This document shows, piece by piece, positions 52,496 to 61,880 of a stretch of 64,000 nt of DNA. Below the pieces are notes generated by a model that was not told where the DNA came from, did no database searches, and was given only the letters and a program-made list of their open reading frames with translations. The DNA comes from JAEDHM01 sp964368645 (GTDB taxonomy: Bacteria; Bacillota; Clostridia; Christensenellales; CAG-1252). The translations under genes and the position numbers were made by a program. The first letter of the stretch is position 1. Every line of letters starts with the position of its first letter. The stretch lies in NCBI GenBank assembly GCA_964368645.1, contig CAYJBY010000001.1, positions 133,435 to 197,434 of the forward strand, written 5' to 3'.

Positions 52496-53077
52496 ATGAA
52501 GCTTTTGGAGCAGGAAATCCTTAATAAGGGCAGAGTCCTAAAGGGCGACGTTCTTAAAGTTGATGGCTTTTTGAACCATCAGTTAGACGTTGGTCTGCTC
52601 TCTACTCTAGGCAAAGAGTGCGCGGAGCATTTCAAGAGTCAGGGGATTACCAAAGTTCTCACAGTAGAGGCTTCAGGCATAGCGTTTTCCTGCTTTATAG
52701 CATACTACCTCGGGGTTTCCGTGCTTTTTGCGAAAAAGAACAAGACCTCTAACCTTACAGATACTGTATATTCTACTCAAGTAATGTCATATACCCACGG
52801 ACGGGTTTATGACATTTTTGTTTCCAAAGACTATTTACACTCCGACGACAAGGTGCTGATAGCCGACGATTTTCTTGCTAACGGCGAGGCGGTCAACGGT
52901 TTAAGACGGCTTATCGAGCAGGCAGGCGCGAGCCTAGCAGGCGTTGCCATCGCGGTGGAAAAGGGCTTTCAAAAAGGCGGCGACAAGCTCCGCGCCGAGG
53001 GCATAGACCTTTTAAGTCTTGCCGTTATCGACGAGATGAGCGAAGAGGACGGCATCCGTTTCAGGAGCAATCAATAA
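52496..53077 (+). CDS. xpt: Xanthine phosphoribosyltransferase
   Basis: 193 residues; converts xanthine + PRPP to XMP. It matches the xpt branch, not hpt: MKLLEQEILNKGRVLKGDVL at the start, VDGFLNHQLDVGLL, VEASGIAFSCFIAYYLG near residue 59, and the PRPP loop VLIADDFLANGEAVNGL near 125. Followed after 58 bases by the lipoprotein of a nucleoside ABC importer on the same strand, so base salvage and uptake are probably co-transcribed. Confidence 0.95.
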   Translation: MKLLEQEILNKGRVLKGDVLKVDGFLNHQLDVGLLSTLGKECAEHFKSQGITKVLTVEASGIAFSCFIAYYLGVSVLFAKKNKTSNLTDTVYSTQVMSYTHGRVYDIFVSKDYLHSDDKVLIADDFLANGEAVNGLRRLIEQAGASLAGVAIAVEKGFQKGGDKLRAEGIDLLSLAVIDEMSEEDGIRFRSNQ

Positions 53078-53135
53078 GGATTTAGGATAGTCAAAAGGCT
53101 ATTAAATTAAAAATCATTTTAGGAGGCATTTCACA

Positions 53136-54575
53136 ATGAAAAAAGCAAAACTGTTACTTTCTGTACTTGCACTTGTGCTCGTAGCCGTAGTAATTGGTAC
53201 CTCTCTTGCCGCTTGTGGCGACACCGAGGACAAGATGGTCAAGGAGGGCTTTGAGCCTTGCACTATCGCGAAGAACGTCAACACCACCGCGGATCTGACG
53301 GTTGATGACGCTGTCAGCGGCAAGACCCTTAAGGTCGGTGCTATAATGGTAGGCAACTCTTCCGAGGGTTACACCGAGGCTCACATCGAGGGTATCCTCG
53401 CAGCCAAGAGTGCTTTGGAAGCTAAGGGTGCTACCGTCAACGTCACTTGGGAATACGACGTTCCCGAGACCGAGGTTTGCGCTACCAAGGCTAAGGCTCT
53501 TGCAGCAGCAGGCAACAATGTTGTTATCACCAACAGCTATGGTCATCAGGACCACGCTACCGCCGCAGCTAAGGCTTATCCCAACACCACCTTCGTTGCT
53601 ATGACCGGTGACTACGCTGGTTTGCTTCAGAACGCTGAAGACACCACGAATTACGTTCCCAACCTCAAAAATGCTTTCACCAACGTATATCAGTCCCGTT
53701 ACATCAGCGGTTACGTTGCAGGTCTGAAGCTCAATCAGCTTATTGAAGACGGTCTTCTCACCGATGCTAACAAGACTGCTGACGGCAAAATCAAAATCGG
53801 TTACGTTGGCGCTTATCCTTATGCAGAAGTTGTCAGCGGTATGACTGCTTTCTACCTTGGCATCAAGGCGGCAGGCACCACCAATATCGAAATGACCGTT
53901 AAGTACACCAACAGCTGGTTTGACTTTGACGCAGAGAACCAGACCGCAAAGGCTCTTATCGCCGACGGTTGCATCATCATCGGACAGCACGCTGACTCCG
54001 AGGGCGCTCCTACCGCTTGCCAAGAGGCTTTTGAAAGCGGCACCAGAGTTTACTCTGTAGGTTACAACGTCGATATGCTCAAGGCCGCTCCTAACGCTGC
54101 TTTGACTTCCGCAACCAACACTTGGGCAGTATATTACACCTACCTCTTCAACAACGCTATTCAGGGCAAGACCATTGCCACCAACTGGGCAGAAGGCTAC
54201 AACAAGGGTGCAGTTGCAATCACCGCTATCAATGCTAAGGCTTTCAAGGCTGATCCTTCCACCGAGGTTGCCAGCAAGGTCGCCGCTCTCCAGAACGGTA
54301 CCATTCAGGTCTTCGACACCGCTACCTTCACCGTAACCAACAAGGCTGCTAATCCTTATGCTACCTTCACCGCAGACGCCAACGGCAAGCTCTCCAGCTA
54401 CACCATTGACTTCTCCTATATGAACTATCCCGCTAATGCGGCTCCCGTTCTTGTTTACGCAGGTGAGACTCTTGAAGTTCTCAAGACTGCCGGCAGCATC
54501 TCCTACATCGAGGAGTCTGTTGAGCGTTCCGCTCCTTACTTCGCCCTCATCGTTGACGGCATCAAGGTTGCTTAA
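53136..54575 (+). CDS. nupN: BMP-family nucleoside-binding lipoprotein
   Basis: 479 residues. Signal peptide with lipobox (SLAAC, Cys27). The mature part has the BMP/PnrA fold: KVGAIMVGNSSEGYTEAHIE, then NVVITNSYGHQDHATAAAKA, and IIIGQHADSEGAP near residue 285. It presents purine nucleosides to the ATPase and permeases encoded next. It is about 100 residues longer than typical members, with an extra C-terminal domain after ~380. AGGAGG precedes the ATG. Codons (GCT, ACC, CTC, GTT) differ sharply from neighbours, as in strongly expressed genes. Confidence 0.9.
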   Translation: MKKAKLLLSVLALVLVAVVIGTSLAACGDTEDKMVKEGFEPCTIAKNVNTTADLTVDDAVSGKTLKVGAIMVGNSSEGYTEAHIEGILAAKSALEAKGATVNVTWEYDVPETEVCATKAKALAAAGNNVVITNSYGHQDHATAAAKAYPNTTFVAMTGDYAGLLQNAEDTTNYVPNLKNAFTNVYQSRYISGYVAGLKLNQLIEDGLLTDANKTADGKIKIGYVGAYPYAEVVSGMTAFYLGIKAAGTTNIEMTVKYTNSWFDFDAENQTAKALIADGCIIIGQHADSEGAPTACQEAFESGTRVYSVGYNVDMLKAAPNAALTSATNTWAVYYTYLFNNAIQGKTIATNWAEGYNKGAVAITAINAKAFKADPSTEVASKVAALQNGTIQVFDTATFTVTNKAANPYATFTADANGKLSSYTIDFSYMNYPANAAPVLVYAGETLEVLKTAGSISYIEESVERSAPYFALIVDGIKVA

Positions 54576-54604
54576 TTTTTAATTAATAACGCTTCGGCGT
54601 TCAA

Positions 54605-54657
54605 TCAAAGAAGACACGGATTGCCCTTATTATGAGGGCAGTCCGCCTTTCTTCTTA
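54605..54657 (+). terminator. Long hairpin between importer lipoprotein and ATPase genes
   Basis: GGATTGCCCT/AGGGCAGTCC (54619-54628 with 54636-54645), extended by an outer AAGAAG/CTTCTT. Weak T-run. Probably a partial terminator or 3' mRNA stabiliser that leaves more binding-protein than ATPase message (inference). Confidence 0.65.
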
Positions 54658-54695
54658 ATTACCCCCGTTTTTTACGGCATTTTAAGGATAAAATT

Positions 54696-56306
54696 ATGAC
54701 ACAAAGTACCGATTTAGAAGTTAAAGAGATTCAGACGTTGCAAGACGTCGGCTCCGATTCTCCCGTTGCGGCTATCGAATTTCGCAATATAAGCAAGACC
54801 TTCGGCTCTGTTTACGCCAATAAGGGCGTGAATATGGAGATTAAGCACGGCGAAATACTTTCCCTTTTAGGAGAGAACGGCAGCGGAAAAACCACACTTA
54901 TGAATATGCTTGCAGGCATATATTTTCCTGATGAAGGCGAGATTTTTATCAACGGCAAGCCCGTTACGATAAGGTCGCCTAAGGACGCTTTCGAACACAA
55001 GATAGGTATGATACATCAGCATTTCAAGCTGGTTGACATCTTTACCGCCACCGAAAACGTCGTGTTGGGACTGGACCGAAAGTTCGGCAGATTCAATCTT
55101 AAGGAATCCGCTCGTAAAATTTCGGCTATTTGTTCAAAATACGGCTTTGCCGTAGATCCAAAAAAGAAAATTTACGATATGTCCGTATCCGAAAAGCAAA
55201 CCCTTGAAATCGTCAAGGTGCTTTACCGCGGCGCGGATATATTGATATTAGACGAGCCTACCGCCGTGCTGACTCCGCAGGAAACCGAAAAGCTTTTCGA
55301 CGTTCTGCGTAATATGCGTGCGGACGGAAAGTCTATTATAATAATCACCCACAAGCTCCACGAGGTTTTGGCTATCTCCGACAGAGTGGCAGTGCTTCGC
55401 AAGGGCGAGTACGTAGGTACAGTGGAGACCAAGGACGCCACCGAGCTGTCCTTAACCGAAATGATGGTAGGTGAAAAGGTGGAGCTTAATATCGAGCGTC
55501 CCGAGCCTATCAATCCGCGCCCCCGTCTGGTGGTTAGCAATTTAAGCTGTCGGAATGCGGACGGCGTTAAGGTTTTGGACAACGTGAGTTTCTGCGCCAA
55601 CAGCGGCGAGATACTGGGCATTGCAGGTATCAGCGGCTGCGGACAGAAGGAACTTTTGGAATCAATCGCAGGCTTGCAGAAGACCTTGGACGGCTCGTCC
55701 GTTGTGTATTACGATCCCGACAAGGACAACCGCGAGGAAGAGCTGATTGGTATGTCGCCCCGTAAGATAAGGGATTTAGGCGTAGCCTTATCCTTCGTTC
55801 CCGAGGACAGACTTGGTATGGGCTTAGTCGGCTCTATGGGTATGGTGGAGAATATGATGCTCAAAAGCTACAACAAGGGCTTTTCTCCCTTTATCAGCAA
55901 ATCTCAGCCTAAATCCTTGGCGGAAAACGTCAAGAGCGAGCTGGAAGTCGTTACCCCCGGTATCAATACCGCAGTACGCAAGCTTTCCGGCGGCAACGTC
56001 CAGAAGGTCTTGGTCGGCAGAGAAATCGCCAACGCTCCCTCCGTTTTAATGACCGCTTACGCCGTAAGAGGATTGGATATCAATACCTCATATACAATTT
56101 ATCACCTGCTTAACGAGCAAAAGAAGAAGGGCGTCGCCGTAATTTACGTAGGCGAGGACTTGGACGTTTTGCTTGCGCTGTCGGACAGAATTTTGGTTTT
56201 ATGCGGCGGCAAAGTCAACGGTATCGCAGACGGCCGCAGTATTACCAAAGAGGAAGTCGGTCTAATGATGACAAATCTCAAGGAGGACGCAGACAATGAC
56301 CGCTAA
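54696..56306 (+). CDS. nupO: Nucleoside ABC importer, double ATP-binding subunit
   Basis: 536 residues with two ATPase domains. The first (about 27-260) is complete: LGENGSGKTTLMNMLAG, Q-loop MIHQHFKL, signature MSVSEKQTLEIVK, Walker B LILDEPTAVLTP. The second (about 280-530) has a degenerate Walker A GISGCGQKELL and signature LSGGNVQKVLVGREIA. Its Walker B position reads VLMTAYAVRGLD, lacking the usual catalytic Glu and even the common AQPT. The asymmetry is normal for this sugar/nucleoside-type subfamily. Overlaps the first permease gene by 11 bases. Confidence 0.93.
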   Translation: MTQSTDLEVKEIQTLQDVGSDSPVAAIEFRNISKTFGSVYANKGVNMEIKHGEILSLLGENGSGKTTLMNMLAGIYFPDEGEIFINGKPVTIRSPKDAFEHKIGMIHQHFKLVDIFTATENVVLGLDRKFGRFNLKESARKISAICSKYGFAVDPKKKIYDMSVSEKQTLEIVKVLYRGADILILDEPTAVLTPQETEKLFDVLRNMRADGKSIIIITHKLHEVLAISDRVAVLRKGEYVGTVETKDATELSLTEMMVGEKVELNIERPEPINPRPRLVVSNLSCRNADGVKVLDNVSFCANSGEILGIAGISGCGQKELLESIAGLQKTLDGSSVVYYDPDKDNREEELIGMSPRKIRDLGVALSFVPEDRLGMGLVGSMGMVENMMLKSYNKGFSPFISKSQPKSLAENVKSELEVVTPGINTAVRKLSGGNVQKVLVGREIANAPSVLMTAYAVRGLDINTSYTIYHLLNEQKKKGVAVIYVGEDLDVLLALSDRILVLCGGKVNGIADGRSITKEEVGLMMTNLKEDADNDR

Positions 56307-57735
56307 AAAACCTATCGCTTTTACAGACAGAGAGCCTCTTGTCCGTCTCGCAAAAAGAGATAACACAACGCACGTCGGCAGATTGGTAATCCGTGTGTGC
56401 GCAGGCTTATTGGGACTTCTTATCGTTATCGCGTTAATGTCGGGAATAACGAAATTTTCCTTCTCCGAGGTGTGGCATTATCTGGAGTACGGTGCTTTCG
56501 ACAACGATTTCTTTGTCAACGACTGGCTGAAAGACACCTTCCTGCTCCTTTGTATTTCCGTAGCCTTGGCTCCTGCTTTCAAAATGAAGTTTTGGAATAT
56601 CGGCGCACAAGGACAAGTTCTTATCGGCAGCCTTATGGCGGCTATGATGATGATAAAATTGGAAAACAAGGCGGATAACGGCACTATAATCTTCGTTATG
56701 CTTTTAACTGCCGTTGCGGCAGGTGCCGTTTGGGGCTTGCTTCCCGCGCTCTGCAAGGTGAAATGGAACACTAACGAAACCCTTTTCACCCTGATGATGA
56801 ACTATATCGCCATTCAGTTGGTTGCCTGTGCTTCCGATATTTGGAAAGGGCAAAACAGTGCGCTCGGCACTCTTAACAAGACTACCGAAGCAGGATATTT
56901 CCCCGAGCTTTTCAGTAATCCCTACGGGCTTTGCTTCCTTTTGGTGTCAATCGTTACGTTGTTTGTGTTCCTGTATATGCGCTACACTAAACACGGCTAT
57001 GAGATAGCGGTCGTGGGCGAATCCCTTAATACCGCCCGTTACGCAGGCATCAACACCAAAAAGGTTATTTTACGCACTATGGCTCTTTCAGGTGCATTGT
57101 GCGGCTTGGTCGGCGCGTTATACGCAGGCGGCGTTTCCCATACGCTTTCCACCTCCACAGGCGGCGGCTACGGCTTTACAGCCATCATAGTGGCTTGGTC
57201 GGCACAGCTTAACCCTATCGCGATGATACCCGTGGCGATGTCGATAGTATTCTTTGAAAAGGGCGCGTCAGGCATCAAGAGCGCGTATCCCGACCTTAAC
57301 TCCTACACCTCTTACGTATTGGTGGGCATCTTCCTCTTTATGCTAATCGGGTGTGAATTCTTCATCAATTACCGCTTTGTCTTCAACTCCAAGCTGACAG
57401 CCTTTGCAAAGCGTATATCAGACAAAACGAAAGCCGCTTTGCCGAAAACCACCGCTTGCGCTCAAAAGGTCAAGACCAAGTGCCATACCTTTAGGGCAAA
57501 AGTGGAAAGCGTTATCAAAGGCTTTATAGACAAGTGTAACGCCGCTCTAACCGCATTTTTTGACAAAATTCACAAAAAACTTTCCGCCCTTATGGGCAAG
57601 CTGAAGCAAAAATTCAGCAAAAAATCCGCACCGACTGACGCTGTGACTCAAGCTGACGTTGCGGAAAGCTCAACGGCAACCGAAAACGATGCCGCTGACG
57701 GCGAAAACGGAAAGGAGGACGATATCAATGAGTAA
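56296..57735 (+). CDS. nupP: Nucleoside ABC importer permease with long charged tail
   Basis: 479 residues. About 8-10 membrane segments in residues 30-360 of the BPD_transp_2 (branched-chain/ribose/nucleoside) type, with APAFKMKFWNIGAQGQVLIG and AVVGESLNTARYAGINTKKV, the usual coupling stretch. The C-terminal ~115 residues are unusual: Lys/Ala-rich amphipathic helices (KISDKTKAALPKTTACAQKV and on) ending in an acidic ENDAADGENGKEDDINE. This cytosolic tail is absent from typical NupP. Overlaps nupO and nupQ. Confidence 0.9.
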   Translation: MTAKKPIAFTDREPLVRLAKRDNTTHVGRLVIRVCAGLLGLLIVIALMSGITKFSFSEVWHYLEYGAFDNDFFVNDWLKDTFLLLCISVALAPAFKMKFWNIGAQGQVLIGSLMAAMMMIKLENKADNGTIIFVMLLTAVAAGAVWGLLPALCKVKWNTNETLFTLMMNYIAIQLVACASDIWKGQNSALGTLNKTTEAGYFPELFSNPYGLCFLLVSIVTLFVFLYMRYTKHGYEIAVVGESLNTARYAGINTKKVILRTMALSGALCGLVGALYAGGVSHTLSTSTGGGYGFTAIIVAWSAQLNPIAMIPVAMSIVFFEKGASGIKSAYPDLNSYTSYVLVGIFLFMLIGCEFFINYRFVFNSKLTAFAKRISDKTKAALPKTTACAQKVKTKCHTFRAKVESVIKGFIDKCNAALTAFFDKIHKKLSALMGKLKQKFSKKSAPTDAVTQADVAESSTATENDAADGENGKEDDINE

Positions 57736-58723
57736 TTTTATATCTTGGTTTTCAAGCGCGATAATATACGGAACCGTCATTATGTTCGGCGCACTGGGCG
57801 AGACTCTTACCGAAAAATCAGGTCATCTTAACCTCGGCGTTCCCGGTATGATGTTCCTCGGCGGCTTTGCAGCCTTCGCCGCGTCGTTGCTGTACGAAAA
57901 ATCTCCTAATCCGATTCCTGCGCTTATGGTGATATTACCCCTTATAGCCGGTTTCGGTGCCGGTGCCTTGGGCGGCTTGCTTTACAGCTTTTTTACCGTC
58001 ACCCTACGCGCTAACCAAAACGTCACAGGTCTGGCATTAACCCAACTGGGCGTTGGTATCGGCAGTTTCGGCGGTATCCTCGTTATGATTAACGCAGGCT
58101 TTAAGGGCTATGCAAAAGCAGGCAAAACCTCCAAGCTCTTCGTTGACAGCATCAACGCTAAAGCCGATTTAGGTACTTTCGGCGACCTCTTCCTGTCCTA
58201 TGGCTTTATGATTTATCTTGCCATAATCGTCGCTATACTGATATTCCTTTTCTTCAGATATACCAGACAAGGACTTAATCTGAGAGCGGTTGGCGAAAGC
58301 CCTGCAACCGCCGACGCGGCAGGTATTAACGTAACGAAATACAAATATCTCGCTACCACCGTAGGCGGCGGACTGTGCGGCTTAGGCGGCTTGGTCTATA
58401 TACTGATTTTCTGTAACGGCGGTTGGACGACCAATAACAGTATCGAATCTCTCGGTTGGCTTGCCGTAGCGTTGGTTATCTTCGCAACCTGGCGTCCCCT
58501 TAATATCATCTGGGGCTCCTACCTGTTCGCTCTGCTGTTCTGGCTCTATACCTACTTCGCAGGTCTGTTTAACGTGGCTCTCGAAACCTACGAAACCGAC
58601 CTTTTGCAAATGTTACCCTATGCGGTTACAATAGTTGTTTTGGTACTGATGAGCCTTCGTAAGAAAAAGGAGAATCAGCCGCCGGCGAGCTTGGGGTTGT
58701 CGTATTTCCGCGAAGAACGCTAG
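57728..58723 (+). CDS. nupQ: Nucleoside ABC importer, second permease
   Basis: 331 residues, ~8-9 membrane segments, BPD_transp_2 type: GALGETLTEKSGHLNLGVPG at the N-terminus, VTLRANQNVTGLALTQLGVG near 95 and LNLRAVGESPATADAAGINV near 185 mark the NupQ branch. ATG 57728 is chosen because AAAGGAGG lies 9 bases upstream and it overlaps the nupP stop by 8 bases; the open frame before it has no ribosome site. Last gene of the xpt-nupNOPQ unit. Confidence 0.92.
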   Translation: MSNFISWFSSAIIYGTVIMFGALGETLTEKSGHLNLGVPGMMFLGGFAAFAASLLYEKSPNPIPALMVILPLIAGFGAGALGGLLYSFFTVTLRANQNVTGLALTQLGVGIGSFGGILVMINAGFKGYAKAGKTSKLFVDSINAKADLGTFGDLFLSYGFMIYLAIIVAILIFLFFRYTRQGLNLRAVGESPATADAAGINVTKYKYLATTVGGGLCGLGGLVYILIFCNGGWTTNNSIESLGWLAVALVIFATWRPLNIIWGSYLFALLFWLYTYFAGLFNVALETYETDLLQMLPYAVTIVVLVLMSLRKKKENQPPASLGLSYFREER

Positions 58724-59091
58724 TCGCTTTAGCGAAGGGAAGGGGCGCGTGGTCGTCGTTTCTGTCATCTTTAGCGAAGGGGAAAGGGCGCGTATGCGTC
58801 GTTTCTGTCTTCGGGTTTTTTCGGTCACGTACCCGATGTACGCTCCCTTCAATAAACCCTCGCCGAGCCTAGCCTCCACACCCCTTCCCTCCGCTAATCT
58901 GGGTTTAACGAAAAGGTTGTGAGAGTAGGACTGGCTCTAACGGAAAAGTTGTGGTAGCTCTAGTCGGTACCAACTTAAAAACGGTATGAGTACAAGTGGG
59001 TTATCAGCTTAAAGTTGGTCGAAGTTAAACCGATTACGATAAGCCGAGGGAAGTATAGTTTGATAAGTAATATATTATGATAAAAAGGGCT
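58724..59091. repeat. Post-importer spacer with private duplications
   Basis: No gene. TTTAGCGAAGGGAAGGGGCG and TTTAGCGAAGGGGAAAGGGC begin two ~45-base direct copies at about 58728 and 58770. From 58916 a block (GAGAGTAGGACTGGCTCTAA, ACGGAAAAGTT, AACGGTATGAGTA) recurs in diverged form from 59162. Confidence 0.8.
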
Positions 59092-59127
59092 TTCGTTAAT
59101 GGCGAAAGCCCTTTTTTGTGTTGTTTA
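59092..59127. terminator. Terminator after the importer operon (copy 1)
   Basis: GGGCTTTCG/CGAAAGCCC with a 7-base loop, flanked by AAAAA and TTTTTT. A second diverged copy lies at 59418. Confidence 0.85.
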
Positions 59128-59417
59128 ACGGATAGTTAGTGTGGAACTTAATTAACGGATAGTTGGTAAGAGTAGGGATTGGTTATAACGGAAAAGTTTA
59201 TGATAGCTCTAGTCTGTACAAACGTAAAAACGGTATGAGTATAGATAGCTTATCACCTTAAAGTCGGTCGAAGTATAATCGGCTATAGCTTAAAGTCGGC
59301 AAGAGTAAACAGGCTGTAACGGAATAAGCGAGATTGCTTTTTTAGAGAGAAGTCGAATTAAAAACAAGTCTATATTGGTTTTTCAATATGGATATTGATT
59401 AGCAATATAATATCAAT
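59128..59417. repeat. Second copy of the 58.9-kb spacer block
   Basis: GTAAGAGTAGGGATTGGTTA, AACGGAAAAGTTTATGATAG, CTCTAGTCTGTACAAA and AACGGTATGAGTATAG match 58916-59060 at many positions. TAAAGTCGG is itself repeated near 59261 and 59290. No gene. Confidence 0.78.
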
Positions 59418-59455
59418 AAAAAGGTCTTTCGCTAGTAGTGAAAGCCCTTTTTTGT
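59418..59455. terminator. Terminator (copy 2), also serving the 59.5-kb esterase
   Basis: GGTCTTTCGCT/AGTGAAAGCCC with flanking AAAAA and TTTTTT; on the minus strand it follows the esterase gene. Confidence 0.8.
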
Positions 59456-59487
59456 GTTGTTGTAATCCTTAATATGAAAGGTTGAAA

Positions 59488-60405
59488 TCAGATTTTGTCC
59501 GCGAAGAAACGTCTTAAGAAATCAACCATTTTTTCGTTAGCTTCCTGTGCCGCCTTAGACGTCCAGGTAAGGGAGAAGGTGTGATTGTCGCCGAACGCGG
59601 TGGAGCCGTAATGCTCCTCGTAAACGCCCAGCTCGTTGAGCTTTGCGATAAGAGCCTCGCCCTGACCGCCGCAGAAGAAGTCCTGTTCCGCGTAGATAAC
59701 GTAGGACTTGGGGTACTTATCGGTAACGTAATCGATAGAGGAAACGCCGTCCTTATACTTATAGGTGTCAAGCTCCTTAGGCGCGATACCTGCGAAGTCC
59801 TTGCAAACGCCCGCGGTCATATTGAAAAGCACCTTTGCCTGCAACGCCTTTTTAATATCGTAAATACCGCAGTTGAGCACCAGACCTGTGAATCTCGCGT
59901 CCAGCTTTGCCTCGTACAGCTCCTGCAGCGCTGTGGAGTCCTGCAAAACGCCCAGCATACCTGCGTAGTAGCCGCCTGCGCTGTCGCCGGAAGCCACGAA
60001 ATGCGTCATATCGAGATTGTATTTTGCGGCGTTGGCGTTAATCCAGTTAGCCGCGCTGACCAGCTGCTGAAGAGGTACGGGGCAGATAACCTTGCCGCCC
60101 AAGCCGTAGTTGACGGAGAACACAGCCGCGCCGGTCTCCTTTGCGTAATAGGAAGACAGAGCAGTGCGGTACTTCTTGTCGCCTGCCGAAAAACCGCCGC
60201 CGTGGATTTCCATAATCACGGGCAGGGGCTTACCCTCGGTGTTAGCAGGGAAATAAGCGTCCAACTTAACGTCGGGATACTTCTCGTCGAAGACAATATC
60301 CGCTTCCTTCTTAACGTCCGCGAATTGCGCCAGCAACTTTTTCGGGTTCTGTGCGCCGGCGAAAATCTTGTCAATCACTAAAAACGCAAATTTTGCAAAA
60401 GTCAT
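59488..60405 (-). CDS. Alpha/beta hydrolase (HSL/BD-FAE-like esterase)
   Basis: 305 residues. Oxyanion motif MEIHGGGFSAGD near residue 67, nucleophile elbow SGDSAGGYYAG near 138, acid Asp in YAEQDFFCGGQ near 240 and His in GDNHTFSLTW near 275. The N-terminal FAFLVIDKIFAG is mildly hydrophobic but is not a clear signal peptide. Same family and layout as 38629-39519, with low overall identity. AGGTGG lies 7-8 bases before the ATG. Substrate unknown. Confidence 0.87.
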   Translation of the reverse strand: MTFAKFAFLVIDKIFAGAQNPKKLLAQFADVKKEADIVFDEKYPDVKLDAYFPANTEGKPLPVIMEIHGGGFSAGDKKYRTALSSYYAKETGAAVFSVNYGLGGKVICPVPLQQLVSAANWINANAAKYNLDMTHFVASGDSAGGYYAGMLGVLQDSTALQELYEAKLDARFTGLVLNCGIYDIKKALQAKVLFNMTAGVCKDFAGIAPKELDTYKYKDGVSSIDYVTDKYPKSYVIYAEQDFFCGGQGEALIAKLNELGVYEEHYGSTAFGDNHTFSLTWTSKAAQEANEKMVDFLRRFFADKI

Positions 60406-60558
60406 ATATCCACCTCATTCTGATGATAATTAATTATATAACCAAAGCCCGATTAAACGCAAGCCCAAAACCCGATATATTTGTTAAAATATATAATCTC
60501 TCCGCAGATTAAGCTACGATGAAGATTTTTCGGAAAAGCATTATTGACGAACCGCGGC

Positions 60559-60588
60559 TTGACAAGGCTTTCGGCGTTATACTATAAT
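60559..60588 (+). promoter_or_regulatory. Promoter of the 60.6-kb lipoprotein gene
   Basis: TTGACA (60559-60564), 18-base spacer, TATAAT (60583-60588). Confidence 0.85.
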
Positions 60589-60617
60589 GACGGTAAATAC
60601 ATTTGGAGGTATAATTA

Positions 60618-61013
60618 ATGAAAAAGAGATTTTTACTGGTTGTATCCGCACTGGCAGTCGCAGTTATCTGCTGTGCATTATTGTGTGCGTGTATCCCTTC
60701 CGACAGCAACAAGGCTAAGGAAAAACTGGAGAAAGCAGAGTACACTGTTACCGTCACCGAGAACGCCGTGGCACTTGGCGCACGCGAAGAGTTAATCAAG
60801 GCAGCCGTTGACGGCATCGAGGGCGGCTTAACCGCAAGCTTGACCGCAAGCAAGGGCGTATCCGACAGCTGCTTAATTACTTGGTTTGACAAGGCTTCCG
60901 ACGCTAAAAAGTATTTTGACTTTTACAAGGACGAGGCAGACGACGATTACGTGGTTAAGATGAGCGGAAAGGCTGTTTTCACCGGTTCAGCGGCGGCTTG
61001 GAAGGCTCTGTAA
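60618..61013 (+). CDS. Small lipoprotein of unknown function
   Basis: 131 residues. Signal peptide with cysteine-rich end (ALLCAC; Cys23 or Cys25 is the lipidation site). The mature ~105 residues have an alpha/beta pattern (KLEKAEYTVTVTENAVAL, WFDKASDAKKYFDFYKDEAD) of a small surface domain; no family assigned. GGAGGT precedes the ATG. Monocistronic, strong promoter. Confidence 0.75.
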   Translation: MKKRFLLVVSALAVAVICCALLCACIPSDSNKAKEKLEKAEYTVTVTENAVALGAREELIKAAVDGIEGGLTASLTASKGVSDSCLITWFDKASDAKKYFDFYKDEADDDYVVKMSGKAVFTGSAAAWKAL

Positions 61014-61838
61014 GCATTATTTGACCCAATTTCGCGGCTTTTTCAAGTCTGCGGATTACACAGAAAACGGTTGCCGAATAGGGGCGCAAGTTCCTTACCG
61101 ACAGCCGTTTTTCTTTATCCCTGCGACCGATTTTGCCTTAAGCCAAAGCCGATAATTTCCACTTTTCCACAACCCATAATGACTATCGTACTATACTATA
61201 GTTCGTCGATTTCAACCTTTAATACTCCCTTTTTCCACAACCTATAATGTCTATCGTACTATACTATAGTTTGCCGATTTCAACCCTTAATGCTCCCTTT
61301 TCCTTTCGCTTATAGTTCGCCGATTTCAACCTATGTAACGCGCATTTTTCAACAACCCGTAATACGCCTTAAGCCAAAGCCTATAATTTACCTATTTACT
61401 GTCTATACTTTCCCCGAAGGATACGGCATTATCCACGGCAGGCACTCTTTTTAACCGTTAATAACCGCCGCCAAAATGCAATGACCGATTCGGCGATACG
61501 GCATTATTCTTACGGCAAAATTGCCTTAGATTAAGAATCAACTAATATGCGCATTTTCCCAAACGATGTGTTATAATTGATTTATAAGCCGACGAATACG
61601 GCTTAATGCTCTTTTTCGGCAAGGACGGCAGTTCTTACCGAAAGCGAAACGATGCCATTGGGGGAAAGGTTGTAAACGTAAAGACTTGCGCGGTCTTTAC
61701 GTGAAAAAGCGGCGCGCATAATCGTATTTCGGCGTGGAATCCTATCGCCGAAAGCCTGTTTTTCCGCATAACGGTTTTGCGGTATCCATCAAAAAAATGC
61801 CGACGTAGCCGATACTTTATGCGCCGAACAGCGGTTTT
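61014..61838. other. 825-base spacer upstream of the PhoP/PhoR-like system
   Basis: No gene. A terminator-like AAAACGG...CCGTTTTT (about 61064-61112) ends the lipoprotein transcript. Two direct copies of a ~75-base stretch containing ATCGTACTATACTATAGTT lie at about 61167 and 61241. Near 61569 there is a TATAAT box. From 61600 to 61800 the sequence is non-repetitive and has a perfect ACGTAAAGAC/GTCTTTACGT hairpin (about 61678-61703) without a U-run; it may be an untranslated RNA, but I assign no class. Confidence 0.5.
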
Positions 61839-61874
61839 GTTAACATTGAGTTAACAAAAAATTTGTATTATAAT
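61839..61874 (+). promoter_or_regulatory. PhoP-box-like direct repeat and promoter of the response regulator gene
   Basis: TTGAGT (61846-61851), 17-base spacer, TATAAT (61869-61874). TTAACA-N5-TTAACA (61840-61856) overlaps the -35; this is the direct-repeat form and spacing of the Bacillus PhoP box, bound by OmpR-type regulators. The -10 ends only 6 bases before the ATG, so the message should be leaderless. Confidence 0.72.
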
Positions 61875-61880
61875 AGCGAT

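Noticed and set aside
61600..61838. Riboswitch upstream of the PhoP-like regulator
   Set aside because: A hairpin is visible but no known aptamer consensus, and the likely promoter lies downstream of it.
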